DNA of 64,000 nucleotides from Luteibacter flocculans (GCF_023612255.1 NZ_CP063231.1:2710001-2774000); one strand, 5' to 3'. Shown: positions 12,683 through 21,766, counted from the stretch's first letter. Notes: generated from the sequence alone by a model not told the origin. Translations and numbers: made by a program.

Positions 12683-12939
12683 TCAGTTGGGGATGACCTG
12701 ATCGGCCACGCGTTGTACGTGAACGTCGACCTGGCGGTGCACAACACCGCCGGCGTTCCCCGGCAATCGTGCGTCGCATCGTCGTATCGAGATTGCAGAT
12801 GGGCCGCGAAGATCGGGCCACTTTCTGCGGGCGGCGTCGCACGGCCGCTGCCGTTCGGGTGCAGACGGCCGGTGGCGCATGACGCGAGCAGGCATGCCAG
12901 CGCGATGATGACGAGCCATCGGTGCAGGCGGCCATCCAT
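12683..12939 (-). pseudogene. hvn4: decayed hvn paralogue (internal deletion plus frameshift)
   Basis: The front end is intact: a ribosome-binding site (AAGGAGA), the ATG at 12939, a lipoprotein signal with lipobox LLASC, then AAHLQSRYDD and GTPAVLC. The sequence then jumps straight to RSTFTYN, the penultimate block of the family (compare RATFTYNVADQAILN in hvn3), so about 200 codons are missing. A +2 (or -1) shift right after TYN puts the expected ending VADQVIPN and its stop at 12683 out of frame. The open frame runs on to 12646. It is a remnant, though the promoter region may still serve hvn3. Confidence 0.85.
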
Positions 12940-13006
12940 GGCGCCGTCTCCTTGACGAGTAATCCCCGTATCCAGACTGCGCCCGAGTGACGGGAGCTGC
13001 CATAGG

Positions 13007-13020
13007 TCATCGGTTGTAGG
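13007..13020 (-). promoter_or_regulatory. Conserved element upstream of hvn4-hvn3
   Basis: This is an exact second copy of TCATCGGTTGTAGG (plus-strand reading), 68 bp before the hvn4 start. It is followed by an A-rich run and a terminator, as at 11529-11585. The preserved spacing relative to the start codon supports a regulatory role. Confidence 0.45.
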
Positions 13021-13030
13021 AATGCCGACG

Positions 13031-13060
13031 AAAAAAAGCCCGGCAAGCCGGGCTTTTTTT
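13031..13060. terminator. Bidirectional terminator after pgi
   Basis: The stem GCCCGGC / GCCGGGC with a two-base AA loop is flanked by seven A on the left and seven T on the right. It can therefore work in both directions. It lies 22 bp beyond the pgi stop and serves leftward pgi transcripts. Confidence 0.85.
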
Positions 13061-13081
13061 CAATGCCTCGACATCGAAGGA

Positions 13082-14716
13082 TCAACGACGGCCGCGAATC
13101 GCCTCGATCAGGCCGCGCGTGGCACCGTCGAACTGGCCGAGGTCGCCCGCGCTCTTGTCGTTGGCGAGTGAGGGGTAGATCTGCTTGGCGATGACCTTGC
13201 CCAGTTCCACGCCCCACTGGTCGAACGCGTTAATGCCCCACAGGTGGCCCAGCATGAACACCTTGTGCTCGTACAACGCGATCAATGCACCCAGCGAATG
13301 CGGCGTAAGCGCGTCGAGCATGAACACCGTGCTCGGGCGATCGCCCTTGAAGGTGCGCTGTGCTGCGAGGGTGCGGCGCTCGGCCTCCGTACCCGTCTTC
13401 GCCTCGGCGAGCGCCTCGTCGAAGGTCTTGCCCAGCGAGAGCGCGGCGGCTTGTGCAAGCAGGTTCGATAGCAGCACATCGTGGTTCTCGCGCAGCGGAT
13501 GCGCCGGCTTCACCAGGCCAATGAATTCGAGCGGCACAGTATCGGTGCCCTGATGCAGCGCCTGGAAATACGCGTGCTGGGCATTGGTGCCGATGCTGCC
13601 CCACACCACGGGAACCGTGGGCTGCTGCACCTCGCTGCCGTCGTCCGGATGCACGTGCTTGCCCAGGCTCTCCATCTCCAGTTGCTGGAGGTAGGAAGGA
13701 AGATCGGCCAGCGAATCGACATACGGCACGACCGCGCGGCTGTTGCGGCCCAGGATGTTGCGATTCCAGACTTCCGCGATGGCCAGGAGCACCGGGAGAT
13801 TGTCCTGCCACGCCGCGGTACGGAAATGATCGTCGGCCTCGGCGGCACCGGCGAGAAGCTCGCGGAAGCCCTGCATGCCGATGGAGAAGGCGATCGAGGC
13901 GCCCACGGCGGACCACAGCGAGAAGCGTCCGCCGACGTAATCCCACATCGGGAGCACCTGCGACGCGCCCCACTTCCGCACCGCCTCGACGTTGGAGCTG
14001 ACTGCGATGAAATGCCTGGCGGTCTTCTTTTCGTCGCCGTCGTTGGCCTTGAGGATCCAGTTACGGAAAACGCCACCGTTGAGCAGGGTTTCCTGCGTGT
14101 TGAAGCTCTTGGAGACGAGGATGACCAGCGTGTGCGCGGGATCGAGCTTCTTCATCAGGTCGGTCGCGGCCTGACCGTCGACGTTCGTGAGGAAGTGGCT
14201 GGTAATGCCCTTCACGTGGAACTGTTCCAGCGCATGGACGGCCAGGCGCGGGCCCAGGTCGGATCCGCCGATGCCGATGTTCACCACGTCGGTGACGCCG
14301 TCGATCAGGCCGACCGAATGGCCTTCGCCCTTGTGCACGGCATTGACGAGGGCTTCCATCTTGTCGAGCGCGTCCGCGACGTCCTTACGAACGTCGGCCG
14401 GCGCCGCAGGATGCCGCGATGCGCCACCGCGAAGTGCGGTATGCAGCACGGCGCGGTCTTCCGAGGTGTTGATGTGCTTGCCTTCGAACATCGCATCGCG
14501 CGCGGCTTTCCAGCCGGTGCTTTCGATGTACTCGCCGACCGCATCCAGCGCGGGCACGTCGAGCTTCTGGCGAGAGACGTCGAGAAGGATGGGGCCCATG
14601 CGGCGGCGCAGACGCTCTCCGCGGGCCTCGTCTTGAACGAGGTCACGGAGGTGCGTCTTGGCAAGGCGAGAGGCGTGTTCCTCGAACGAGGGCAACGGGA
14701 CGTGCTTTGATTCCAT
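13082..14716 (-). CDS. pgi: Glucose-6-phosphate isomerase
   Basis: Pgi interconverts glucose 6-phosphate and fructose 6-phosphate in glycolysis and gluconeogenesis. The protein has about 544 residues. The two PROSITE-type signatures are visible: IGGSDLGPRLAVHAL (about 155) and the later GGRFSLWSAVG. The active-site Lys region lies in KSFNTQET, and the C-terminal Lys in KVIAKQ. The start was taken as the ATG at 14716 (MESKHVPLP); an in-frame GTG lies three codons earlier. It is monocistronic, with its own terminator. Confidence 0.97.
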   Translation of the reverse strand: MESKHVPLPSFEEHASRLAKTHLRDLVQDEARGERLRRRMGPILLDVSRQKLDVPALDAVGEYIESTGWKAARDAMFEGKHINTSEDRAVLHTALRGGASRHPAAPADVRKDVADALDKMEALVNAVHKGEGHSVGLIDGVTDVVNIGIGGSDLGPRLAVHALEQFHVKGITSHFLTNVDGQAATDLMKKLDPAHTLVILVSKSFNTQETLLNGGVFRNWILKANDGDEKKTARHFIAVSSNVEAVRKWGASQVLPMWDYVGGRFSLWSAVGASIAFSIGMQGFRELLAGAAEADDHFRTAAWQDNLPVLLAIAEVWNRNILGRNSRAVVPYVDSLADLPSYLQQLEMESLGKHVHPDDGSEVQQPTVPVVWGSIGTNAQHAYFQALHQGTDTVPLEFIGLVKPAHPLRENHDVLLSNLLAQAAALSLGKTFDEALAEAKTGTEAERRTLAAQRTFKGDRPSTVFMLDALTPHSLGALIALYEHKVFMLGHLWGINAFDQWGVELGKVIAKQIYPSLANDKSAGDLGQFDGATRGLIEAIRGRR

Positions 14717-14810
14717 GGCTTCCACTTGGCTGCAACGGAGGGAAGACGGAATCTTACCGCAGTGCAGCGTAAGCGGATTGTATGTTCCGGGAGTCGGCGG
14801 CCACGGGCCG

Positions 14811-14930
14811 CCTGTAAGTCGGCCGCTGCGCGGCCTGTGAACCGTAAGTAAGAGCTGATCGTCGCGCGCTCTGCTTACTGTTCACTACACGTAGCGCGAC
14901 TTACAGGCAGGGCGCAGCCCGCCGACTTAC
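14811..14930. repeat. Long imperfect inverted repeat between pgi and panD
   Basis: The left arm, 14811-14855, begins CCTGTAAGTCG. The right arm, 14868-14907, is close to its reverse complement (CGACTTACAGG at its end). The arms share GTAAGTCG, TGTGAAC/GTGAACAGTAAG and AGAGC blocks. A further perfect 10-bp arm, GCCGACTTAC at 14921-14930, overlaps the panD stop and pairs with GTAAGTCGGC at 14814. It probably folds as one large hairpin downstream of panD. No ORF is in it. Confidence 0.65.
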
Positions 14931-15307
14931 GCCGCCTGCTTCGGAATCGCGTGATTCGTGTGCGTGATGATGTTGTTCGAATCGACGTACACGAGGTCGG
15001 GCTGGTACTTGGCCAGCTCCGCTTCGGACAGGCCGACGAAAGCGGCAATGATGATCAGGTCGCCGGTCGACACGCGGCGGGCCGCACTGCCGTTCACCGA
15101 GATGATGCCCGAGCCCTCTTCCGCACGCAGTGCGTAGGTCACAAAGCGCTCGCCATTGCTGATGTCCCAAGCGTGGATCTGCTCGTATTCGCGAATACCT
15201 GCGGCGTCCAGCAGGATGCCGTCGATGGCGATCGACCCTTCGTAGTTCAGCTCGGCGTGAGTCACCGTGGCGCGGTGGATCTTGCACTTGAGCATGTTGA
15301 GGTGCAT
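14927..15307 (-). CDS. panD: Aspartate 1-decarboxylase
   Basis: PanD is a pyruvoyl enzyme making beta-alanine for pantothenate. It is 126 residues, the normal size. The self-cleavage site is visible in YEGSIAID, where the Gly-Ser bond gives the pyruvoyl group. Other family features are the N terminus [16 protein letters not shown] and [16 protein letters not shown]. It is the last gene of the leftward pcnB-folK-panB-panC-panD set. A 136-bp gap containing a hairpin separates it from panC, so it may have its own promoter. Confidence 0.97.
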   Translation of the reverse strand: MHLNMLKCKIHRATVTHAELNYEGSIAIDGILLDAAGIREYEQIHAWDISNGERFVTYALRAEEGSGIISVNGSAARRVSTGDLIIIAAFVGLSEAELAKYQPDLVYVDSNNIITHTNHAIPKQAA

Positions 15308-15406
15308 GGCGGTCTCTGGGGTGTTGTTGCAAAAAAACGCCCATTCTAACGGAGGGTGGCCCGTCCGTCGTGAGGGCTGCCTCTGTCGGTGCGCTTTATG
15401 GGGGAG

Positions 15407-15435
15407 ACGGCCCGGAAACGCAAGTCCCGGGCCGT
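15407..15435 (-). terminator. Hairpin after panC
   Basis: The 9-bp perfect stem ACGGCCCGG / CCGGGCCGT with an 11-base loop lies nine bases beyond the panC stop. There is no long T run on the minus strand, so it may be a weak terminator or an mRNA-stabilising hairpin that sets apart panD. Confidence 0.5.
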
Positions 15436-15443
15436 GAAGGGAT

Positions 15444-16289
15444 TCAGTCGAACGAGAGGTTGTCGATGAGCCGCGTGCTTCCCAGTCGTGCGGCCACCAG
15501 GGCGATCAGGCCCTCGCGATCTTCCTCGCCAGGTTCGGCCAGATCGTCGGCCCGGCGGATCGCCACGTAATCCGGCACGAAGCCAGCCCGCTCCAGGCGT
15601 GCCCGGGCGGCCTGCTCCAGAGCCTGCCAGGCATGCCCCTGACGGAACAGCTCGCGCATCTGGACCAGCGTGGCGTGGATCTGTGGCGCGCGGGCACGTT
15701 CGGCCGTCGACAGGTACTGGTTGCGGGAGCTCATCGCCAGACCGTCCTCATCGCGCAGGGTCGGTGCGGACATCACCTTCACCGGCAGCGACAGGTCACG
15801 GACCATCCGCTCGATCACCTTCAGCTGCTGGAAATCCTTCTGGCCGAACACCGCGAGATCGGGCTGGACGAGGCTGAAGAGCTTGGCGACCACAGTCGCC
15901 ACGCCATCGAAATGACCCGGTCGGTGGGCGCCTTCCAGTGTCTCGGTGATGACCGGCACGTGGATGCTTACGCTGGCCGCGGCACCGAACGGATACATGG
16001 TGCTGACGTCCGGAGCGAAGAGGATGTCGCAGCCCGCTTCGGCGAGCCCTGCCTGATCTTGGGCCAGCGTGCGCGGGTAACGCTCGAAATCCTCGCCCGG
16101 ACCGAACTGGGTAGGATTGACGAACACGCTCGCGACCACGCGATCGGCGCGCGCACGCGCCAGCTTCAGCAACGAATGATGGCCGGCGTGGAGATTGCCC
16201 ATGGTCGGCACGAAGCCGACGGTCTGCCCGGCGGTACGCCAGCCCCTGATGGCGGCGCGCAGCGCGGCGGCATCGGTCACGGTCTGCAT
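15444..16289 (-). CDS. panC: Pantothenate synthetase
   Basis: PanC ligates pantoate and beta-alanine using ATP. It is 281 residues from the ATG at 16289 ([10 protein letters not shown]); an in-frame upstream extension runs back over the panB stop and is not family-like. Visible motifs are [14 protein letters not shown] (HIGH-type nucleotide-binding), [16 protein letters not shown] and the KMSK-like SSRNQYL. It lies 10 bp after panB, so the two are co-translated. Confidence 0.97.
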   Translation of the reverse strand: MQTVTDAAALRAAIRGWRTAGQTVGFVPTMGNLHAGHHSLLKLARARADRVVASVFVNPTQFGPGEDFERYPRTLAQDQAGLAEAGCDILFAPDVSTMYPFGAAASVSIHVPVITETLEGAHRPGHFDGVATVVAKLFSLVQPDLAVFGQKDFQQLKVIERMVRDLSLPVKVMSAPTLRDEDGLAMSSRNQYLSTAERARAPQIHATLVQMRELFRQGHAWQALEQAARARLERAGFVPDYVAIRRADDLAEPGEEDREGLIALVAARLGSTRLIDNLSFD

Positions 16290-16299
16290 TGGAATGTCC

Positions 16300-17127
16300 T
16301 CAGGTAAAGCTGTGCTCGACGCTGGGGAAGCGCTTTTCGCGCACGTCGGCAACGTAGGCGCCGATGGCGCCCTGGATGGAATCGCGTCCAGCGAGGAAAT
16401 CCTTGGAAAAACGGGGTCGCTTGCCCGGGGTAAGGCCCAGCAGGTCGTACACCACCAGCACCTGGCCGTCGCAATCGACGCCTGCGCCGATGCCGATGGT
16501 CGGAATGGACAATTCGGCCGTGATGCGCGCGGCCAGCGCGGCCGGCACGCATTCGAGCACGAGCAGATCCGCCCCGGCGGCCTCGACCGCCTTGGCGTCG
16601 GCCAGCAGCGCGGCAGCCGCTTGCTCGGTCTTGCCCTGCACCTTATAGCCGCCGAACTTGTTCACGGACTGCGGCGTGAGGCCCAGATGCGCGCAGACCG
16701 GAATGTCGCGCTCGGCCAGCGCAGCGATCACTTCGCAGATACGCCCGGCTCCTTCGATCTTCACCATCGCCGCGCCGCCCTCGGCGACGAGGCGGGTCGC
16801 GGCGTCCATGGCGGTCGGGACGTCGCGATCGCTCATGAACGGGAGATCGGCCACCAGCAGCGCGGACGACAGACCTCGCGCCACGGCGGCGGTGTGGTAG
16901 ACCATGGCATCGACCGTCACGGGCAAGGTGCTCGACCGGCCCTGCACCACCATGCCCAGCGAATCGCCCACCAGCGCCACGTCGACACCGGCGGCATCCA
17001 GTTGGGCGGCGAAACTCGCATCGTAGGCGGTGAGCATCACGATCTTCCGGCCTTCCGCTTTCATTGCTTTCAGGCCCGGCACGGTCACCGGCTTGCGCGC
17101 CGGCGCACTCGTTTTTTCGACGTACAC
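16300..17127 (-). CDS. panB: 3-methyl-2-oxobutanoate hydroxymethyltransferase
   Basis: PanB makes ketopantoate from 2-oxoisovalerate and methylene-tetrahydrofolate. It is 275 residues. Characteristic segments are [21 protein letters not shown], metal-binding DLPFM, VKIEGA and the [12 protein letters not shown] block. The start codon appears to be a GTG at 17127 with a GAGG about 10 bases upstream. It follows the glycosyltransferase gene by 55 bp and precedes panC. Confidence 0.96.
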   Translation of the reverse strand: MYVEKTSAPARKPVTVPGLKAMKAEGRKIVMLTAYDASFAAQLDAAGVDVALVGDSLGMVVQGRSSTLPVTVDAMVYHTAAVARGLSSALLVADLPFMSDRDVPTAMDAATRLVAEGGAAMVKIEGAGRICEVIAALAERDIPVCAHLGLTPQSVNKFGGYKVQGKTEQAAAALLADAKAVEAAGADLLVLECVPAALAARITAELSIPTIGIGAGVDCDGQVLVVYDLLGLTPGKRPRFSKDFLAGRDSIQGAIGAYVADVREKRFPSVEHSFT

Positions 17128-17182
17128 GCTCTTGTCGCCTCATGGGTAGAAAGACGGATTGTCCGCCTACCCGGCCGCTATC

Positions 17183-18268
17183 TCAAGGAATCCACGGCGC
17201 GGCGCGCAGGCGCGCCTCCCAGGCCTCTTCGTCCAGCCCCTGGTCCGCGTCGCTCGGCGCGAGACGGGCAAGCGTTTCCGGGGTCGCTGCCCGCCGGGCG
17301 AAGCAGAGGCCGGCATACCGTTCGTACTGGGCGAGCGTGCGCCGGGTGCCCAGCCACGGCACGGTCACAGGCGGCTTGTTGCCCATGCCGAAGGCCGCTT
17401 CCACGGCGGCCATGGCGCGCACACCCAGTTGACCGCCGTCCAGGGCGGTTTCACCGCGAGCGCGCGCCAGCGACTGGTCCTCCCAGACTTTCGGCGCACC
17501 CTCGCGGCCGTAGTAGTGCCAGAGCACGTGACGGTGGGGATGAAACAGGTCGTAGCCGTGGGTATAGGCACGCACGGCGAGCGTGATCTCTTCGGTATTG
17601 AAGTAGTGATCGGGATCGGCCGGCACGTCGCGCACGATGCTGCCGTCGGCAAAGGCGAAACCGCCGCTGAAGAATCGCGCGCGCACAGGACGGGTCGCCG
17701 ACGGATGGATGGGCGTGGAACGGGTACGGACGACACACAGCCCACCGAAGGCGACGAAATCCATCTGATGGCTTTCCTCGCAGCGTTCCGGCATACGCTC
17801 GCCCGGCACATAGGCCGGCGGATGCCCGACCAGCACGGGGCGTGGATAGGCCGAACAACGCAGGTCTTCGAGCATCTCGATCAGGTCACGATCCCAGTGC
17901 CGTGCGAAGCGGTGATGAGAATCGATCTGCAGGGAATAATCCTCATCGCAGAAGCCTTGCTGGGCCATCGCCCGCGCCCAACCACAGCCACGCGATTCGT
18001 CCATGGCGTAGTCGAACAGCTGGATCGTGGCGCCCCGCCGGCGCAGCGTATGCCGCAGGCGCCCCTTGAAGACGTCGCGGGTCACGCTGAAGCCGCCATC
18101 CATGAAACGCGTGGGATCGTCGAAGGTATCGTGCTGCCAGCAAACGCTTACACGCAGTCGCTGCGGGCTGCTCGCCCGTTCGATCATATCGACCAGCGTG
18201 GGCAACAGTTCGGCATCCCGGTAGGCGGGAATCTGCACAAAAAGGGTCTTGCGATCCGCTGCGTCCAT
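17183..18268 (-). CDS. GT60-like (GlcNAc-transferase fold) glycosyltransferase
   Basis: The protein has 361 residues and starts LFVQIPAYRDAELLPTL. That start matches the bacterial relatives of the Skp1 hydroxyproline GlcNAc-transferase family (GT60). The likely metal/nucleotide-sugar site is DSHHRF (about residue 117), in the family position of a DSH triad. FFSGGFAFADG and YFNTEEITLAVRAYTHGYDLFHP follow. The acceptor is unknown. There is no signal peptide or membrane helix. The gene is inserted between folK and panB, which are usually adjacent, with 55-60 bp gaps on each side. It probably rides on the same transcript. Confidence 0.75.
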   Translation of the reverse strand: MDAADRKTLFVQIPAYRDAELLPTLVDMIERASSPQRLRVSVCWQHDTFDDPTRFMDGGFSVTRDVFKGRLRHTLRRRGATIQLFDYAMDESRGCGWARAMAQQGFCDEDYSLQIDSHHRFARHWDRDLIEMLEDLRCSAYPRPVLVGHPPAYVPGERMPERCEESHQMDFVAFGGLCVVRTRSTPIHPSATRPVRARFFSGGFAFADGSIVRDVPADPDHYFNTEEITLAVRAYTHGYDLFHPHRHVLWHYYGREGAPKVWEDQSLARARGETALDGGQLGVRAMAAVEAAFGMGNKPPVTVPWLGTRRTLAQYERYAGLCFARRAATPETLARLAPSDADQGLDEEAWEARLRAAPWIP

Positions 18269-18326
18269 GCGCTTCCTTGCACTCGCCTTCCTGGCGTCGG
18301 AGCGATGCTACGCCGGTGGCGGGAGC

Positions 18327-18812
18327 CTAAGGAAGCGGTTCGCAGCCCTGCGTACCAAGCGTTTCCAGCAACGCCGACACGGAGCCTTGTCCGGCAACGA
18401 CATATCCCTCGTCGATATCCGCCAGAGGCAACAGTACGAAGGCGCGCTCGGCCATGCGCGGATGAGGCACATGCAGACGGTCGTCGTGCAGCGTGACGTC
18501 GCCGTAGGAAAGCAGGTCGAGATCAAGCACACGGGGCCCCCAACGCTCGCCATCGCGCACGCGGCCGAAGGCACGTTCGGTATCCAGCAATACGTCGAGC
18601 AGACCATGCGGCGCGAGGTCGGTCTCGATCCGGATCGCCGCGTTGACGAAATCCGGTTGCGGCACCGGGCCCCAGGGCGGCGTGCGGTAGAACCGCGAGC
18701 GCCCCGTGATCCGGATACCCGAGTGCTCCCCGAGTCGAGCGATCGCTGCATCGAGGATCTGCCGGGTCTCGCCGAGATTGCCCCCCAGGCCGATGAAGGC
18801 GCGAACGCTCAC
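18327..18812 (-). CDS. folK: HPPK, folate pathway pyrophosphokinase
   Basis: FolK pyrophosphorylates 6-hydroxymethyl-dihydropterin in folate synthesis. It is 161 residues. It begins with FIGLGGNLG, then YRTPPWG, FVNAAI, the signature RWGPRVLDLDLL with the metal-binding aspartates, and HPRMAERAFVLLPL. Its ATG overlaps the pcnB stop by 4 bp. Confidence 0.97.
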   Translation of the reverse strand: MSVRAFIGLGGNLGETRQILDAAIARLGEHSGIRITGRSRFYRTPPWGPVPQPDFVNAAIRIETDLAPHGLLDVLLDTERAFGRVRDGERWGPRVLDLDLLSYGDVTLHDDRLHVPHPRMAERAFVLLPLADIDEGYVVAGQGSVSALLETLGTQGCEPLP

Positions 18813-20131
18813 GCGCCGCCCGAATCGCCCTTGCCGCGCCCGGCAGGCTTACGCCGACGCCGACGCTTGCGCACTGCGGCAGCCGGGGCGGTCGCTTCGT
18901 GCGCGGGAACCCCGCCGCCGCCAAGCGCGGCGGCGAGCATCTCGGGCGGCAACTGCTGGGCATGCGCCCACCACTCGCCCAGTTCGCGCATGCCCGGCGA
19001 TTCGTGCGCACGCAGCAGCAGGAAGTCGAACGCAGCGCGGAACCGGGGATGCGACATCAAGCGAAAAACGCGCTTGCGGTGGATCTGCTCGAAGCGCGGC
19101 TGCAGCGCCCAGATTTCTTCCATCGTGAAGGTGAAACGGCGCGGAATCGCGACTCGCTGGCACTGCTCGCCCACCACGTGGACCGCCGCCCGCTGCCAGG
19201 CCTCGTTGGCGTCGTAGCCCTGGGCGATCCAGCCCTGCGCCTGATCGCGGACCTCGCCCCACAGGAGCACCGCGTACAGGAAGGCCGGCGTGACGGACTT
19301 GCCTTCGGCGATGCGCGCATCGGTATTGGCGAGGCCCTGCTCCACGAGCGCACGCAAGGCGTTGTCGCCGCGTTCGAGCGCACGCGCCGTGGCGGGAAAG
19401 AGGAACTTGAGCAGACCGCAGGCCTCAAGCATCTTGAAGCTCTTGAGGCCATGACCGCCAAGGAACAGCTTCAGCGACTCGTCGAACAGGCGTGCCGGTG
19501 CCGCTTCGCCCAGCAGGTGCCCGAGGGTGGAGAAAGGCGCCGCCGTCGCGGGATCGATCGTGAAGCCCAGCTTGGCCGCCAGGCGAGCCGCGCGAAGCAT
19601 GCGTACCGGGTCTTCGCGGTAACGCTGCTCGGGATCGCCGATCAGGCGCATGCTGCGGTCTTCGAGGTCGCGCATGCCGCCGACGTAGTCGCGCACGCTG
19701 AAATCGGAGATGTCGTAGTAGAGGGCGTTGACGCGGAAGTCGCGGCGCACCGCATCCTCCTCGATCGTGCCCCATATGTTGTCCCTGACGATGCGCCCGT
19801 CGACGATGTGACGGTCGCCCTCGCCCCCTTCCTCCCCCGTGCCGCGGAAGGTGGCGACCTCGATGATTTCCGGGCCGAACACCACATGAGCCAGCCGGAA
19901 GCGCCGGCCGATCAGGCGGCAGTTGCGGAACAGCCCCTTTACCTCGTCGGGCGTGGCGTCGGTGGCGACGTCGAAGTCCTTCGGGTGCCCGCCCAGCAGC
20001 AGGTCGCGTACCGCCCCGCCGACGAGATACGCGGCAAAACCCGCGTCGTGCAGGCGATAAAGCACGCGCAGCGCGGCCTTGCTGATGTTCTTGCGGGAAA
20101 TGGAATGCTGTTCACGCGGGATAATGCGCAT
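18809..20131 (-). CDS. pcnB: Poly(A) polymerase I
   Basis: PcnB adds 3' poly(A) tails that promote RNA decay. The protein has about 440 residues. The class II nucleotidyltransferase core is visible: YLVGGAVRDLLLG, KDFDVATDATP with the catalytic aspartates, FRGTGEEG, RRDFRVNALYYD and RMLRAARLAAKLGF. The C terminus is basic (RKRRRRRKPAGRGK), an RNA-binding tail typical of PcnB rather than CCA transferase. I used the ATG at 20131 (MRIIPREQHS). An upstream in-frame start near 20206 exists and the choice is uncertain. It heads the pcnB-folK-GT-panBC(D) run. Confidence 0.94.
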   Translation of the reverse strand: MRIIPREQHSISRKNISKAALRVLYRLHDAGFAAYLVGGAVRDLLLGGHPKDFDVATDATPDEVKGLFRNCRLIGRRFRLAHVVFGPEIIEVATFRGTGEEGGEGDRHIVDGRIVRDNIWGTIEEDAVRRDFRVNALYYDISDFSVRDYVGGMRDLEDRSMRLIGDPEQRYREDPVRMLRAARLAAKLGFTIDPATAAPFSTLGHLLGEAAPARLFDESLKLFLGGHGLKSFKMLEACGLLKFLFPATARALERGDNALRALVEQGLANTDARIAEGKSVTPAFLYAVLLWGEVRDQAQGWIAQGYDANEAWQRAAVHVVGEQCQRVAIPRRFTFTMEEIWALQPRFEQIHRKRVFRLMSHPRFRAAFDFLLLRAHESPGMRELGEWWAHAQQLPPEMLAAALGGGGVPAHEATAPAAAVRKRRRRRKPAGRGKGDSGGA

Positions 20132-20294
20132 TACCGGCGGAACGTCACTCCTGGTATCGGGATTCAAGCGGTCGAAGTCCTGGCGGACGCTCCGGCGTCC
20201 GTTCAAGTGGCTGCCCCCACCGGCAAGCGGTGTCGGGATGAATGGGTCAAATGTAACGAATTAGACTCAATTCCACGAGCGGCCCGGAAAGCCA

Positions 20295-20322
20295 TTGCCG
20301 CCTGCGCGAATTTGGATATACT
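20295..20322 (+). promoter_or_regulatory. Promoter for tRNA-Glu (and perhaps fdxA)
   Basis: TTGCCG (20295-20300) and TATACT (20317-20322) are separated by 16 bases. This is a good sigma-70 arrangement. The -10 ends 28 bases before the mature tRNA. Confidence 0.7.
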
Positions 20323-20350
20323 AGCGCGCTTCGTACTCTCAGTACGACCC

Positions 20351-20426
20351 GCTCCCTTCGTCTAGTGGTCTAGGACACCGCCCTCTCAAGGCGGGAACAC
20401 GAGTTCGAACCTCGTAGGGAGCGCCA
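20351..20426 (+). tRNA. tRNA-Glu (anticodon CUC)
   Basis: The 76 bases fold as a cloverleaf. The acceptor arms are GCTCCCT and AGGGAGC, with discriminator G and an encoded CCA. The D arm is TCGTCTAGTGGTCTAGGA. The anticodon stem CCGCC/GGCGG carries the loop CTCTCAA (anticodon CTC, reading GAG). The T arm contains GTTCGAAC. It resembles the E. coli tRNA-Glu throughout. No duplicate of its 3' end was seen nearby, so nothing suggests use as an attachment site. Confidence 0.95.
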
Positions 20427-20451
20427 CTTTATCCGGCATCGAACCCTTCGC

Positions 20452-20775
20452 ATGACCTTTGTCGTCACCGATAACTGCATCAAGTGCAAGTACACGGACT
20501 GCGTCGAAGTCTGCCCGGTGGACGCCTTCCATGAAGGTCCGAACTTCCTGGTGATCAATCCGGACGAGTGCATCGACTGCACGCTTTGCGAGCCGGAATG
20601 CCCGATCAACGCCATCTACCCCGAGGACGACGTTCCCGCGGGTCAGGAGGCGTTCGTTGCGCTGAATGCCGATCTGTCGAAGGACTGGCCGGTGATTACC
20701 GAGCGCAAGGATGGCCTGCCCGACGCCAAGGAATGGGAAGGCAAACCGGACAAGCTCAAGCTGCTGCAGCGCTGA
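20452..20775 (+). CDS. fdxA: FdxA, seven-iron-type ferredoxin
   Basis: The protein has 107 residues. The N-terminal cluster motif is [18 protein letters not shown] and the second is [16 protein letters not shown]. The broken first motif is typical of [3Fe-4S]/[4Fe-4S] ferredoxins of the FdxA type. The C-terminal half, with no cysteines ([15 protein letters not shown]), is also family-like. It is a cytosolic electron carrier of unknown partner. It starts 25 bp after the tRNA, so it may be processed from a shared transcript. Confidence 0.95.
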   Translation: MTFVVTDNCIKCKYTDCVEVCPVDAFHEGPNFLVINPDECIDCTLCEPECPINAIYPEDDVPAGQEAFVALNADLSKDWPVITERKDGLPDAKEWEGKPDKLKLLQR

Positions 20776-20836
20776 GCCCAAACGCTCCGATACATCCAGA
20801 TCCAGCCAGCATCGCGGCTGCGAACGTATCAATCGA

Positions 20837-21766
20837 TCAAGGAATGGCCTGGTCTTCCGGCCGGTAGACGAACGTCGCCCGATCGCCAGGCGTTCGCGCC
20901 ATCATCAGGCGTATCACCGGCACCCAGCGCCCCGTCGTGACGTAGAAGTCGCGCTGATAGGCCATGGCACCGGTCGGCCCGTCGTGCCCCGCCACGTAGA
21001 AGAACGCTTCGATGGGCAGTTGCGCGCCCTCGCCAAAGCCCCATTCCTCGATGACCAATTCGTTCTGTTCGGCAAACGACTCATCCTTGATCGCGCGCAT
21101 GGCCGCGAGGACAGCCTCGAAGATCGCCGACGAACCGACGGTACCCGACACCATCGTAAAGCCGCACTGATGGTTGTGCCGCTCGAACTTGTCCGAGACG
21201 ACGTTGTAGTGAGCTACCCACGCCGCCGCACTGACAATGCCCTGCGCCTGGCAGGGCCCGCTCTGTGTCGGGTACGTTTCATGGGCACCGCATCCGCGAC
21301 GGTTGCGCTGATCGGTCGCAGCGTCGATGGGAAACGCGCATAGCACTTCCATGTTCCGAAATGGCCTGCCGCCATATTTCAGCACGGGTACCAGCACGAA
21401 CCCTTGCGCATAACGATGCGCAACCTTCTTGAACTGCGCGTCGCGGCGCATCCAGGAAAACGATATGCCTCCCGGCTTCGGGTTAGACGAGCCCTTGGGG
21501 TCCCAGACATGGCCGTCGAATGGATACGCCGTGCTGCGCAGGATCACCCCCGAACAGAGAAACGAAGGCGCCGTGTCGGAGCCTGCACACATCGTCGTCC
21601 GCTCGTCGTCGTAACGCGCCTGGATCGCCGCAGCCACCTCACTGCCCCTGGCGTCGCTCTTGTGCTCCACCTCGTGCGCATGGCCCACGTGGAAGCTGCC
21701 CAGCAACAGCGCAACGGTTATCCCTATGAGATGGCGCGCCCAGAGCTTCGAGCCTCTTACGACCAT
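20837..21766 (-). CDS. hvn5: exported halovibrin HvnA-like protein
   Basis: The protein has 309 residues from the ATG at 21766 (AGGAAGG seven bases upstream). It has a cleavable signal (VVRGSKLW, hydrophobic stretch, then HVGHAHE) without a lipobox. Among the seven paralogues it is the one most like the HvnA-annotated Pseudomonas proteins I recall. Its blocks are AAAIQARYDDERTTMC, SFLCSGVILRST, HVWDPKG, PGGISFSWMRRD, VLCAFPIDAATDQRNRRGCG, CQAQGIVSAAAWVAHYN, QCGFTM, EQNELVIEEW, PIEAFFYVAG, GRWVPVIRL and RPEDQAIP. It probably acts outside the cytoplasm on NAD or by ADP-ribosylation; this is inference from the name only. Confidence 0.75.
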   Translation of the reverse strand: MVVRGSKLWARHLIGITVALLLGSFHVGHAHEVEHKSDARGSEVAAAIQARYDDERTTMCAGSDTAPSFLCSGVILRSTAYPFDGHVWDPKGSSNPKPGGISFSWMRRDAQFKKVAHRYAQGFVLVPVLKYGGRPFRNMEVLCAFPIDAATDQRNRRGCGAHETYPTQSGPCQAQGIVSAAAWVAHYNVVSDKFERHNHQCGFTMVSGTVGSSAIFEAVLAAMRAIKDESFAEQNELVIEEWGFGEGAQLPIEAFFYVAGHDGPTGAMAYQRDFYVTTGRWVPVIRLMMARTPGDRATFVYRPEDQAIP

